Source: Variovorax paradoxus B4 (GTDB lineage: Bacteria; Pseudomonadota; Gammaproteobacteria; Burkholderiales; Burkholderiaceae_C). Taken from it: a stretch of DNA of 64,000 bases. The translations under genes were made by a program, and so were the position numbers. Shown here piece after piece: positions 24,454 to 32,936 of the stretch. The notes under the pieces were generated by a model. That model had not been told where the DNA came from, made no database searches, and saw only the letters and a list, made by a program, of their open reading frames with translations. The stretch's first letter is position 1. Each line of letters starts with the position of its first letter. The stretch lies in the NCBI RefSeq assembly GCF_000463015.1, contig NC_022247.1:3286001-3350000 (forward strand), given 5' to 3'.

Positions 24454-25928
24454 GAGGATGATGGCGCGGTGGTGGTGCTCGTGGCGCCGGTCTCGGCCGC
24501 GCTGTTCTTCTTCGATGTCTTCATGGTGGTTCCCGGTGCGCACCAGCGGGCGAGGTCTTCGGTGGGCCGCGGAGCGGCGCAGCCCCAGTCGAGCGGCTGG
24601 TCCTGCACGTAGCGCTTGCCGAGCTGCCAGGCGATCTCGGCGCGCGCCAGCTCCACGCCCATGTAGAACGCATGGTCGGCGTCGTCCTGCAGCTTGAGCT
24701 GCGGCCAGAGTTCGAAGGCGCCCTGCGCGAGCCGCATGCCGTCGCGGTTGTATACGTGCAGGCCCAGCGGCGAGATCTGCACGCGGAAGTTGGGGTCGCG
24801 CACCTGCGAGGCGATCTCGCCGATTTCTTCGGGCGTGTCGGGGAACGGATGCTTGGCGTGCACCGTCATCAGCGCATCGCTCATGCCCTTGGGCAGCGTG
24901 GCGTTGCGCGCTGCGGCATGCATGATGCGGCGCGCCCAGTCGGCTTCGCTCACCGCGCGGCGCGCATGCTGGCTCACCTGCGTGGTCAGCACGGCCGCCA
25001 CGTTCAGCTCGGCGGCAATGCCGAACAGCAACGCGTTGATGCCGCTTGTGTCGGCCTCGGTGAGCTCGGTGAGGTTGCCCACGCCCAGCATGATCGGCGC
25101 ATCGGGAAAGCGCTCGCGCAGCCGGTGGTAGCGCACGATGGATGCGGTCAGGCCGAACGGTATCGGGTCAAGGATCGAATCGGCCAGGAAGGCGCGGCCG
25201 CTGCGCTGCATCTGCGCCACCGCTTCGTACAGCGATTCCTCATCGACCGGAACGCGCGGTATCAGCACCGGCGTGGCCGCAACCTCGTCGGCAATCCAGA
25301 GGCTGTCGAGCGTGAGGCTCAGCAGGTAGTCGGCGCCGGCCTTGCCGCCGAGCAGCAGTTCCTGCGTGTCGCTCGAATCGACGCTGACCTGGAAGCCCGC
25401 GGCCTTCAGCGCCTGCACGCTCTCGGCCAGATGGTCGAAGCGTGTCTCGGGCAGGCAGCCCAGGTCGATGACGTTGGCGCCATCGGCCGCGAGCTGCTGC
25501 GCGCGCTCGATGATCTGCGCCACCGAGAGCCGCGGCGCGTCGACGATCTCGGCAAAGATGGCGACCTCGTAGTCGCTCAGGTCGACCGCGCGCGCGCTGC
25601 GGTTGAAGTGGCGCGGCAGGTCTTTCAGTTCCTGCGGGCCGCGTTCCACCGGAACGCCGAAGTGAAGGCTCAGGGCCTCGACGTCGCCGCGGCAGCGGCC
25701 CGGCACCATGATGCGGTCGGCGCGCCGCGGTGCAGCGCCCTCGCCTTCACCCTCGCTGAACACCGGGGCCGCAACGCGGCGGCGGATCATGTCGGCCGTC
25801 ATCAGCGCCGCCACCTGCAGTCCGATCTCCCGTACCTCCCATGTGAACGGTGCCGCCTCGATCCCGGCCAGCACCCGCGTGAGGCTGGCTTGGGCGAGGC
25901 GCCCGGTCAGGAAGACGATGTGTTCCAT
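24450..25928 (-). CDS. Dihydropteroate synthase-related protein (H4MPT synthesis)
   Basis: 492 residues. An N-terminal domain (1-150, starting MEHIVFLTGRLAQASLTRVL) found only in this group precedes a pterin-binding TIM barrel with GANVIDLGCLPETRF, VSVDSSDTQELLLGG and ILDPIPFG. The C-terminal 30 residues are Thr/Ser/Lys-rich. Relatives are the dihydropteroate synthase-related proteins of methanogens and methylotrophs, presumed to act where a pterin meets the arylamine in H4MPT synthesis; the exact reaction is not settled. It overlaps dmrB by 22 bases and DUF447 by four. Confidence 0.8.
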   Translation of the reverse strand: MEHIVFLTGRLAQASLTRVLAGIEAAPFTWEVREIGLQVAALMTADMIRRRVAAPVFSEGEGEGAAPRRADRIMVPGRCRGDVEALSLHFGVPVERGPQELKDLPRHFNRSARAVDLSDYEVAIFAEIVDAPRLSVAQIIERAQQLAADGANVIDLGCLPETRFDHLAESVQALKAAGFQVSVDSSDTQELLLGGKAGADYLLSLTLDSLWIADEVAATPVLIPRVPVDEESLYEAVAQMQRSGRAFLADSILDPIPFGLTASIVRYHRLRERFPDAPIMLGVGNLTELTEADTSGINALLFGIAAELNVAAVLTTQVSQHARRAVSEADWARRIMHAAARNATLPKGMSDALMTVHAKHPFPDTPEEIGEIASQVRDPNFRVQISPLGLHVYNRDGMRLAQGAFELWPQLKLQDDADHAFYMGVELARAEIAWQLGKRYVQDQPLDWGCAAPRPTEDLARWCAPGTTMKTSKKNSAAETGATSTTTAPSSS

Positions 25929-26560
25929 GCGAGAGAAAGTTCCTTCAGGCGCGTGTCGAGCGCAGTCTCCAGTTCGGCCGGTGAACAGACCACCTGGCAA
26001 AAGTCGATGCCGCGCAGCCGCTCCACGTTGTCCAGTTCGATGCGCCGCGGACGCAGCGTGACCCAGTCATGCGGCGACTTGGTCACCACCACCGGTTCCG
26101 TATCGCATGCAAACACGATGCCAGGAATGCCGAGCTTGCCGGCCTGCGCAAACATGTTGGTCGGCAGCGAGTCACTGATGCCGAACGCGCACTTGGCCAC
26201 CGTGTTGCTGGTGGCCGGCGCCACCACCACCGTGTGATAGACGTCGTCGTAGAGCATGCCCACCGGCACGCCGCTGGCCGTCTTGTCGCGAAAGACACGG
26301 AAGCGCGGTTTCAGCGCCTCGATCTGCAGCTTGTAGATGGGCAGCACCTCCTCGGCAGCGGCCGAGAGGAACAGATCGACCGACGGCAGCCGCGCCGCGA
26401 TCGCGAGCGATTCTTCGAGGAAATGGCCCGAACCGGTGATGCACCAGGCCAGCCGCGAGCGCGGCGGCGAGGCCGCCAGCGGCCCTTCCCCGTCTTCGGA
26501 AGCCAGCGCGGCGCCGCGTGGATCGATCTTGCCCGTGCCCGTCGGCTCCCCGTGCGTCAT
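25907..26560 (-). CDS. dmrB: Dihydromethanopterin reductase (flavoprotein, DmrB type)
   Basis: 217 residues. After about 37 poorly conserved residues the flavoprotein core begins RLAWCITGSGHFLEESL, with VVVAPATSNTVAKCAFG and PGIVFACDTEP, the HFCD-like fold of archaeal flavoprotein/DmrB. DmrB from a Burkholderia reduces dihydromethanopterin to H4MPT, the final step of the cofactor pathway. The start ATG lies 20 bases after the sigma-54 activator stop, so both may share a transcript. The N-terminal extension makes the exact start uncertain. Confidence 0.82.
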   Translation of the reverse strand: MTHGEPTGTGKIDPRGAALASEDGEGPLAASPPRSRLAWCITGSGHFLEESLAIAARLPSVDLFLSAAAEEVLPIYKLQIEALKPRFRVFRDKTASGVPVGMLYDDVYHTVVVAPATSNTVAKCAFGISDSLPTNMFAQAGKLGIPGIVFACDTEPVVVTKSPHDWVTLRPRRIELDNVERLRGIDFCQVVCSPAELETALDTRLKELSLAWNTSSS

Positions 26561-26579
26561 GTCTGGCGAGCCCTTCGGC

Positions 26580-28625
26580 TCAATCGGGTGGAGAGATTTC
26601 GATGTGAAGCTTGTGGAGTTTTCGGTACAAGGTGTTGCGGCTGACATCGAGCGCCTTGGCGACGTTGCTCACGTTCCAGCGATGCTGCTCGAGCATCTGC
26701 AGCAGCACCTGCCGCTCGTTGGCCTGGATCGGGTTGAGTTGCTTGATGGCGGGCGCGGCATTGGACGGCGCCGTGTCCGCCGCCGCATCGGCCGGATCGG
26801 ACACTGCAGCATGGGCCAGCGCGGGCAATGGCGATGACGCGGGCCGCGCGGCCAGCGAAGGCAAGTGCTCCCGCGTGATGGTCTTGCCGTCGGCCAGCGC
26901 GGCAGCGCTGCGCAGCACGTGGCGCAACTGCCTCAGGTTGCCAGGCCATGAATAAGCCATGAGCAGGCGCTCGGCCTCTTCGCCGAGCCGGCTGTCGCTG
27001 CCGCCTTCGTCCTTCAGCACGTCGTGGATGAGCTCGCGCTTGTCGCTGCGGTCGCGCAAGGGCGGTAGGTCCAGCTCGATGCCGGCGAGGCGGTAGTAGA
27101 GGTCTTCGCGGAAGCGTCCCTCGCGCACCAGGCTCGGCAGATGCTGGTGGCTCGCGCTCACGAGCTGGAAGTCCACCGGATGGGTTTCCTCGGTGCCCAG
27201 CGGCGTGACCTGGCGCTCGTCGAGCACGCGCAGCAGCCGGGCCTGCAGTTCCAGCGGCATGTCGGCGATTTCGTCGAGGAACAGCGTGCCGCCATCGGCC
27301 TGCAGGATCTTGCCGCGCCGCCCGCTACGCTGTGCACCGGTGAACGCGCCGGCCTTGTAGCCGAAGAGTTCGGATTCGATCAGCGTCTCGGGCAGGCTCG
27401 CGCAATTGACCGCGACGAAGGCGCCCTCTGCATGCGGACTGCTCTCGTGGATGGCGCGCGCGAACACTTCCTTGCCCGAGCCCGTCTCGCCGCACAGCAG
27501 CACCGGGGTTCGGCGCGCGACCACGCGCCGCGCGGTGTCCAGGTGCGCCACCAGCCGCGCGTCCTTGAAGGTGCGAACGCTGGGCGCACGCGCGGCCGCT
27601 GGCCGCAGCGGCGCACGGAAGGACTCGACACCCGCCTCTGCCGCCATCGAAGCCGTGCCTGCGCCGGCCACGCGCGCACGCGCCGGCGTGGCGGCATCGG
27701 AGGCCGGCCGCCGCGCCACCGCGAAGAAGCGCAGCGCCGCGTTGGCCCGGTAGGCCACCACTGGATGGAATGAAGAAGAAAGGCTGCGCTGGACGATGTC
27801 TTCGAGCGACGTCTGGAACAGGTCGTCGATGCGCTGCGTGCGGATCTCGTCCATCGACTGCAGGCCCAGCTGGAACAAAGCGCTGCGATTGGCCGCGAGA
27901 ATGCGCCCGTCGTCGCCGACCGCGAGCTTGCCCTCGTGCAGCGTGTAGACGAATTCGGGCCGGCTGTGGAAGTGCAGCGGATGCGCATTCGAGAAGCGCT
28001 TGTCGATGAGCCGGTTCTCGATCATGCGCGCCGTCATGCCCAGCAGCACCAGCACGTGCTGCTGCATGAGGCTGGAGCGGCTGGTCACGTCGAGCACGGC
28101 GATGATCTCGCCGGACGGATCGAACACCGGCACCGCCGAACACGTGAGCTGCGTGAAGTGGCTGAAGAAATGCTCTTCGCGCCGAACGGAGATCGGGTGC
28201 GCGGCGGCCAGGCAGGTGCCCATGCCGTTGGTGCCGGCTTCGGCCTCGCCCCACATGCCGCCGGCGCGCAGGCCCATGGGCTCGGCTTCGGCGGCGAACT
28301 CGGGCGAGGACACCATGTGCACGATCACGCCGTCGGTATCGGTCAGCACCACGGCGGACTCGGCATCCGCGAGCTGCTGGTAGAGCGTGGTCATCTCGTA
28401 GCGTGCGCACTCGATGACGTCGGCATGCTGGTTGCGGCGGCTCTGCAGCGCCGACGATGCAATGACCACCGGTTCGCGCGGTCGGCCGGGATCGAGCTGG
28501 TACTGGTTCAGGCAGCGGCTCCACGAGCGCGTGACCAGGTCGTTGCCCTCTTCGTGAAAGCCCCGTCTCACCACGTCGAGCACCCGGTCAGCGTGTCGAT
28601 CGCCTTGTCTCAGCGTCAATGTCAT
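26580..28625 (-). CDS. Sigma-54-dependent activator, AcoR type (GAF-PAS-AAA-Fis)
   Basis: 681 residues. An N-terminal GAF-like sensor (about 60-205, [17 protein letters not shown]) and a PAS-like segment (225-300) precede a sigma-54 AAA+ domain with Walker A GETGSGKE, the sigma-54 contact loop GAFTGA and [11 protein letters not shown] Fis-type helix-turn-helix ends the protein ([20 protein letters not shown]). AcoR-like activators respond to small alcohols, aldehydes or ketones. It is divergent from folB, whose upstream region has a -24/-12 promoter, and cotranscribed with dmrB, so it probably controls these C1 genes. The effector is unknown. Confidence 0.88.
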   Translation of the reverse strand: MTLTLRQGDRHADRVLDVVRRGFHEEGNDLVTRSWSRCLNQYQLDPGRPREPVVIASSALQSRRNQHADVIECARYEMTTLYQQLADAESAVVLTDTDGVIVHMVSSPEFAAEAEPMGLRAGGMWGEAEAGTNGMGTCLAAAHPISVRREEHFFSHFTQLTCSAVPVFDPSGEIIAVLDVTSRSSLMQQHVLVLLGMTARMIENRLIDKRFSNAHPLHFHSRPEFVYTLHEGKLAVGDDGRILAANRSALFQLGLQSMDEIRTQRIDDLFQTSLEDIVQRSLSSSFHPVVAYRANAALRFFAVARRPASDAATPARARVAGAGTASMAAEAGVESFRAPLRPAAARAPSVRTFKDARLVAHLDTARRVVARRTPVLLCGETGSGKEVFARAIHESSPHAEGAFVAVNCASLPETLIESELFGYKAGAFTGAQRSGRRGKILQADGGTLFLDEIADMPLELQARLLRVLDERQVTPLGTEETHPVDFQLVSASHQHLPSLVREGRFREDLYYRLAGIELDLPPLRDRSDKRELIHDVLKDEGGSDSRLGEEAERLLMAYSWPGNLRQLRHVLRSAAALADGKTITREHLPSLAARPASSPLPALAHAAVSDPADAAADTAPSNAAPAIKQLNPIQANERQVLLQMLEQHRWNVSNVAKALDVSRNTLYRKLHKLHIEISPPD

Positions 28626-28740
28626 TGAAGTTCTCCGGCGCGTTCCATCATGTCTCGATCAGCCCATTGTTGTGCCTGCGGGCCTGCCGCGCACCGGGTG
28701 AAACACCAAGCACTGGCAATGCCGGAGCGGGTCTGTTCTC

Positions 28741-28755
28741 TGGCCTGCATTTTGC
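28741..28755 (+). promoter_or_regulatory. Candidate sigma-54 promoter of folB
   Basis: TGGCCTGCATTTTGC matches TGGCACG-N4-TTGC at nine of the 11 defined positions, with GG (28742-28743) and GC (28754-28755) exactly 10 bases apart. The predicted start of transcription is near 28767, leaving a leader of about 67 bases before folB. It lies in the 208-base divergent gap whose other side is the sigma-54 activator gene. A TGTCTC half-site is found about 90 bases upstream (28651). Confidence 0.6.
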
Positions 28756-28833
28756 GTTGATGAATCCTGCTGGGGTGGACTTGCATGCCGCCAGACACAC
28801 TTTCAAACACATTCGAATCACTGGAGACACCAC

Positions 28834-29361
28834 TTGAACACCAGCCCGCGTCCTTCCATCGCTCGCCTTTCCTCGAATGTCTCGCCGGCCTCGAACGCAT
28901 CGCCCGACGCGGCCGAGGCATCTGCGCCCATGGACCTGATCTTCATCGAGGGCTTCAGCGGCCAGACGGTGATCGGCATCCACGACTCCGAGCTGCATCA
29001 TCCGCAGCCACTGCTGATCAACGTGCACGCCGGAGTGCCCCGCGCACGCGCCTGCGACACCGACCGCATCGGCGACACCATCGACTACGGCATGGTGCGC
29101 GAACGGCTGGTGCGGCTCATGGCCGAGCACCGGCTGCAACTGCTCGAGGCCTTTGCAGAGGCCATTGCCGACATCCTCATCGACGAGTTCGGCGCCAGCT
29201 GGGTCCGCGTGAAGGTCGTGAAGCCGCGCAAGTTCGACGACGTGCAGGCCGTGGGCGTGCAGATCGAGCGCCACGCGCCCACGCATCGCGCTTCGAAGCT
29301 CGTGCACGGCGCCACCGTGCTGAACTTCCTTGCCAGTGGCATGGTCCCCGCCAAGCACTGA
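28834..29361 (+). CDS. folB: Dihydroneopterin aldolase-like protein (FolB/MptD role)
   Basis: 175 residues from a TTG with GGAG seven bases before it; an internal ATG at 28930 would remove a Ser/Ala-rich 32-residue extension. The FolB core runs from MDLIFIEGFSGQTVIGIHD through DTIDYGMVRERL (active-site Tyr) to VRVKVVKPRKFDDVQAVGV (catalytic-type Lys). It would cleave dihydroneopterin to 6-hydroxymethyldihydropterin, the pterin precursor of H4MPT and folate. The context (C1 cluster, sigma-54 promoter) suggests a dedicated methanopterin copy. Confidence 0.85.
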   Translation: MNTSPRPSIARLSSNVSPASNASPDAAEASAPMDLIFIEGFSGQTVIGIHDSELHHPQPLLINVHAGVPRARACDTDRIGDTIDYGMVRERLVRLMAEHRLQLLEAFAEAIADILIDEFGASWVRVKVVKPRKFDDVQAVGVQIERHAPTHRASKLVHGATVLNFLASGMVPAKH

Positions 29362-29395
29362 ACACTCGACACGGCCGCGCCATGCGGCAGCAAGA

Positions 29396-29428
29396 AAAAA
29401 ACCGACGCGGTTCACGCGTCGGTTTTTT
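29396..29428. terminator. Bidirectional rho-independent terminator, folB/fae
   Basis: A perfect 14-base inverted repeat (aaaaaaccgacgcg / cgcgtcggtttttt) with loop gttca has A- and T-runs on both sides. It ends folB on the plus strand and fae on the minus strand. Confidence 0.92.
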
Positions 29429-29438
29429 GTTTTGCGGC

Positions 29439-29951
29439 TCAGAGGTGGGCTGCGAACGGGTGTGCCGTCGTACCCTTCTTGTCCACCACTTCCGCTGCCG
29501 TCGGCGAGCCGGCCACGGCACGCTGGATGGCCTCGCGCGTGGCCTGGTAGTTGTAGTCCTGGATCTTCTTGTCGTCGTCGGCAAGCCAGTGGATGAACAC
29601 GCCGACGCAGATGAACAGGTTGTCCGCCTCCGCCATGGGGATGGTGCCATCCTCGACGCTGTCGGCCACCGCCAGCGCCACGGCGCGCTGCGCCGGCCCG
29701 AACATCTGCACCGCCTGCTTGGCGCCCTTGATGGTCACTTTGTTGAACATCACGGTGGCCGGCTTGGTCAGCAGGTTGGGAGCCACGACCGCGAGCAGCG
29801 AAGTGAAGCCGTCCTTGTTGTTCGTCAACGCGTTGGCGAAGGCGGTCTCGGCAGCGCTGCCGCGCGGTCCGATGATCAGGTCGATATGGGCTACTTCGTT
29901 GCCGTCGCCAACGAGCGATTCGCCCACCATCAGTCGATCGATTTTTGCCAT
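29439..29951 (-). CDS. fae: Formaldehyde-activating enzyme Fae
   Basis: 170 residues, canonical length. Fae condenses formaldehyde with H4MPT to methylene-H4MPT in the cytoplasm. The signature [18 protein letters not shown] (conserved His22), [17 protein letters not shown] and [20 protein letters not shown] are intact, unlike the paralogue at 14193. A strong ribosome site (GAGGAGA) precedes the ATG and directly follows a 28-codon reading frame. A terminator ends the gene. It lies last in the mptG-mtdB-ligase-mch-ligase-citG-like series but may also have its own promoter. Confidence 0.97.
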   Translation of the reverse strand: MAKIDRLMVGESLVGDGNEVAHIDLIIGPRGSAAETAFANALTNNKDGFTSLLAVVAPNLLTKPATVMFNKVTIKGAKQAVQMFGPAQRAVALAVADSVEDGTIPMAEADNLFICVGVFIHWLADDDKKIQDYNYQATREAIQRAVAGSPTAAEVVDKKGTTAHPFAAHL

Positions 29952-29967
29952 GGTTTCGAGTCTCCTC

Positions 29968-30054
29968 TCAGAGGTCCAAGGTGATTAGGGTCAATACGAC
30001 ACCGGTCAGGAAGACCAGCGCAAAGCCATGGGTATCACGATCCGTGCCATCCAT
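29968..30054 (-). CDS. Putative 28-residue membrane peptide upstream of fae
   Basis: A small frame, [10 protein letters not shown] followed by a hydrophobic stretch [16 protein letters not shown], ending LDL. It has its own ribosome site (GAGG six bases before the ATG), overlaps the 3' end of the citG-like gene by 20 bases, and its stop lies immediately before the fae ribosome site. A single transmembrane helix is predicted by eye. I know of no named family; it could be a real small protein, a translational coupling leader for fae, or chance. Confidence 0.4.
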   Translation of the reverse strand: MDGTDRDTHGFALVFLTGVVLTLITLDL

Positions 30055-30976
30055 TCGCCGCCTCGCGCGCGGGCGCCGCGCACGAGCGGATCCAGCCCGA
30101 AAGCAGCAGCGCCGCCACGGTGAAATCGGCGCTGGTCCCGGGGTTGACGCCTGCGGCCTTGAGAGAAAGGTCCCAGGCGGCAAAGCCGGGGTCGGCGTCG
30201 AGTGCCACGCCCGCGCCGGCGCGCTCCCGCCAGGCCTGCGCCGCCGTCATGACAGTCTGTGCCACGCGCTCGCCGTGTTTTCGAACAATGTGTGAATCAG
30301 GAAAGGCGCTCAGACAAGCCAGGTAAAGCCGTTGGACGAAAGCCACAGTGGCGGCGTCGGGCGGCGCATCGACATCGGCCGGCGCGCTGCCGCAGCCCGC
30401 CGGATGGATCGGTTCCTGGAACGCCAGCGCGAACAGGTCCGCGAATCCGTCGCGGTACTGGCGTGCGATGAGGTCGCGGTCTGCGGCCAGCGCCATGGCG
30501 GCACGCAGATCGACGCTGGGTGCATCGCGCACGTCTTCGGCCGGCGCTGTCCCCAGTCCGCCGGGATGCGCATGCGCAATGGCGCGATAGGCGGCGCGGG
30601 CATCGTCGATGTCGAGCGTGGCCAGCACGGACTCCACCGCCGTGCGCAAGGCCGCAGGGGTTCCGGCGCGGGGGTGCTGCTCCACCGCGAGCGCAATCGG
30701 CGCGCACAGCAGCAGGATGCCGAGGTTGGTGTTGCACCCGGCCACCGCCCAGGTGGCCTCCACCGCGGCCTCGATGCGCTCGCCCACGCGCAGGCCCGGC
30801 TCGAACAGCGCGCCGGCCGCAGCCTGTGCACTGGCAATGAACATCGAGGCCTGCATGCCGTGGCCGGGCGAGGCCTGGCTCACGTTGCCAGGCTTGCGCA
30901 CGGCAACGTCGAGCCAGCAGGCCCGCAGGAAGCAGGCCCGCGCGCGCTCCATGGCCGCCTGCCGCGCGTTCATCAT
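30035..30976 (-). CDS. CitG-like (triphosphoribosyl-dephospho-CoA synthase family) protein
   Basis: 313 residues, all-helical CitG/MdcB family. Family blocks are AVRKPGNVSQASPGHGM, GCNTNLGILLLCAPIAL and a C-terminal NPGTSADFTVAALLL. True CitG makes the prosthetic group of citrate lyase from ATP and dephospho-CoA; no citrate lyase genes are here. Homologues are common in H4MPT clusters, where a role in cofactor synthesis is suspected but unknown. The start shares one base with the stop of the upstream ligase gene. Confidence 0.8.
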   Translation of the reverse strand: MMNARQAAMERARACFLRACWLDVAVRKPGNVSQASPGHGMQASMFIASAQAAAGALFEPGLRVGERIEAAVEATWAVAGCNTNLGILLLCAPIALAVEQHPRAGTPAALRTAVESVLATLDIDDARAAYRAIAHAHPGGLGTAPAEDVRDAPSVDLRAAMALAADRDLIARQYRDGFADLFALAFQEPIHPAGCGSAPADVDAPPDAATVAFVQRLYLACLSAFPDSHIVRKHGERVAQTVMTAAQAWRERAGAGVALDADPGFAAWDLSLKAAGVNPGTSADFTVAALLLSGWIRSCAAPAREAANGWHGS

Positions 30977-31926
30977 CAGGCGCGGCGCTCCGGCGGCAGG
31001 CTCTGCTGCGTGAAGCGGCGCGCTTGCGCGAGCTTGCGGTCGAGCAGGTCATCGACGATGGCGCGCGCGATGTTGAACCCCGTGACGCGCTGCAGCCCCT
31101 GCCAGGCAGCCACGCCATTGACCTCGAGCACCTGGATCTTCGGCCCGCTGGCCGCGGCGATGAGGTCCACGCCCGCGTAGTCCATGTCGAGCGCCTGCGC
31201 TGCGCCTTCGGCCAATTGCGCGAGCGCGGGTGCCAGCTCGGCCGGTTCGCAGCGTGCGCCCTGGGCCACGTTGTGGATCCAGTGCGCGCTGACGCGCCGC
31301 ATCGCCGTGACGGCGCGCCTGCCCACCACCATCACGCGCCAGTCGAAACCCGGCGAGGCCATGGGTGGCACGAAGCGCTGCAGATAGGCCAGGCCCGCGT
31401 AGCGGGCATCGATGTCGGGCATCGGATGATGAACGCCGTCGACCTCGCCCACCAGTTGCAGATTCTTGCCCTGCGAGCCGAACAAGGGCTTGAGCACCAG
31501 CGCGTGGCCCGCGGCCGTTTCGCGCATGGCGATGCGCCGCGCCTGCGCCGCCGATTCGGTGGCCCAGGTGGCGGGTGCGGGAATGCGCGCGGCATGCAGC
31601 AGCAGGCTGGTCATCGACTTGTCGACCGAACGCTCGATCGCGCGTGCATCGTTGTAGACCGGCACGCCGAGTTCGCGCAGGGCATGCAGCACGCCCAGGC
31701 GCTTGGTGACTTGCTCGAAGCTTCCGCCGGCGATGCCGCGCACCAGCACCGCATCGGGCAGCTCGCGGCCATAGCCGGGAATGACCAGGCCATGCCACGC
31801 CGCGGTGGTGTCGATGTTGCAGTCGGCCAGGTCGACGCAGCGCCCCACCGCGCCACGTGCGCGCAGTGCGGCCTGCAGCTGGCGCGTGTGCCAGCCGATC
31901 TCGTCGCTCATGATGACTACACGCAT
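30976..31926 (-). CDS. RimK/MptN-like ATP-grasp ligase
   Basis: 316 residues. It is an ATP-grasp enzyme of the RimK type: N-terminal domain starting MRVVIMSDEIGWHTRQL, ATP-binding LVLKPLFGSQGKNLQLV, and metal site VLEVNGVAAWQGLQRVTG. Archaeal MptN adds glutamate to H4MPT; this homologue may add a similar tail to the bacterial cofactor. GGAGG lies nine bases before the ATG. It follows mch by two bases. Confidence 0.8.
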   Translation of the reverse strand: MRVVIMSDEIGWHTRQLQAALRARGAVGRCVDLADCNIDTTAAWHGLVIPGYGRELPDAVLVRGIAGGSFEQVTKRLGVLHALRELGVPVYNDARAIERSVDKSMTSLLLHAARIPAPATWATESAAQARRIAMRETAAGHALVLKPLFGSQGKNLQLVGEVDGVHHPMPDIDARYAGLAYLQRFVPPMASPGFDWRVMVVGRRAVTAMRRVSAHWIHNVAQGARCEPAELAPALAQLAEGAAQALDMDYAGVDLIAAASGPKIQVLEVNGVAAWQGLQRVTGFNIARAIVDDLLDRKLAQARRFTQQSLPPERRA

Positions 31927-31928
31927 GG

Positions 31929-32936
31929 TCAGGCCTCCTGCAGCCACAGGCGCTGCAGCAGCGCCATGTCGGGCGCGCCGCCGTGCCAGGTGTTGCCGCT
32001 GTCGACGTTGCTGACCCACACCTCGGCCGGCGCGAACAAGGCGCCGTCGATCTTGTAGAAGTCGTATTCGACCTCCTTGAAGATCTCGGCGAACGAGCGC
32101 CCGTGGTCGCGCGAATTGCGCGACGGCAGCGCGCGGGCCAAACCGCGTGCCGCATCGTCGTCGCCGCGGACCGTCAGATGCACGCGGCCGCCGTAGAGAA
32201 TGGCATCGTTGGTGCGGCCCATGGCCTCGACGCCATCGGCGCTCGGCGACGGCAGCGGTGCGATGCCGGCGCCATCGACGATGTTGCCCAGCGCAAAGCC
32301 CAGCTCGTGCGCCTTGTGCAGCGCGACCTCGAGCACGCGCGCCACCACCTGGGTGGTGCCCGCCAGGCTGGTGGTAGGCGTGAGGATCAGGGTCAGCGCT
32401 TCGGCGGCCAGGCCGCAATCGCGCAGCAGCTTGTCGATCACGATCTTCGGCGGAGCGCGATCGACTTCCAGCACCAGCACGCCGCATTGCGCATGGTCGC
32501 GATAGCCCAGTTCGGCAAAGAGTTTTTCCTTGACCGCCAGCGCGCGCGCCGGCCCCGAGCCGAGCGAGAAGAACTTCTTGCCGCCGGTCTCTTCCTTGGT
32601 TGCCGACAGGCTCCAGCCTGCGTACTGGCTGCCGAGGCAGGCCAGCACCGGCTGCGAGCTGCGCACGTCGAGCCACGTGGGCCAGCCCTCGGCGCTGCCG
32701 CCGCTGCGCAGGTTCACATGGCCCAGCCCGCCCATGCAGATCTCGCCGATCTGCAAGCCGGCCGCCACGCTGCCGCGCGCCTCGATGCCGGCATCGACGA
32801 TGTGCGCGCCGGTGTCGTCACGGCGCACCTGCAGCCCGAGCGCATCGGCATCGGCCAGCAGGCGCTCGACCATCGGCCGGGCCAGCAGGTTGACGCTCAG
32901 GCCCGAAGCGGCCGCTGGCGGGGATGTGTTGCTCAT
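31929..32936 (-). CDS. mch: Methenyl-H4MPT cyclohydrolase
   Basis: 335 residues. It hydrolyses methenyl-H4MPT to N5-formyl-H4MPT, between MtdB and Fhc. Typical blocks are LSVNLLARPMVERLL, EICMGGLGHVNL, SSQPVLACLGSQYAGWSL and SLGSGPARALA. The start overlaps the stop of the upstream ATP-grasp gene by four bases. Confidence 0.96.
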   Translation of the reverse strand: MSNTSPPAAASGLSVNLLARPMVERLLADADALGLQVRRDDTGAHIVDAGIEARGSVAAGLQIGEICMGGLGHVNLRSGGSAEGWPTWLDVRSSQPVLACLGSQYAGWSLSATKEETGGKKFFSLGSGPARALAVKEKLFAELGYRDHAQCGVLVLEVDRAPPKIVIDKLLRDCGLAAEALTLILTPTTSLAGTTQVVARVLEVALHKAHELGFALGNIVDGAGIAPLPSPSADGVEAMGRTNDAILYGGRVHLTVRGDDDAARGLARALPSRNSRDHGRSFAEIFKEVEYDFYKIDGALFAPAEVWVSNVDSGNTWHGGAPDMALLQRLWLQEA

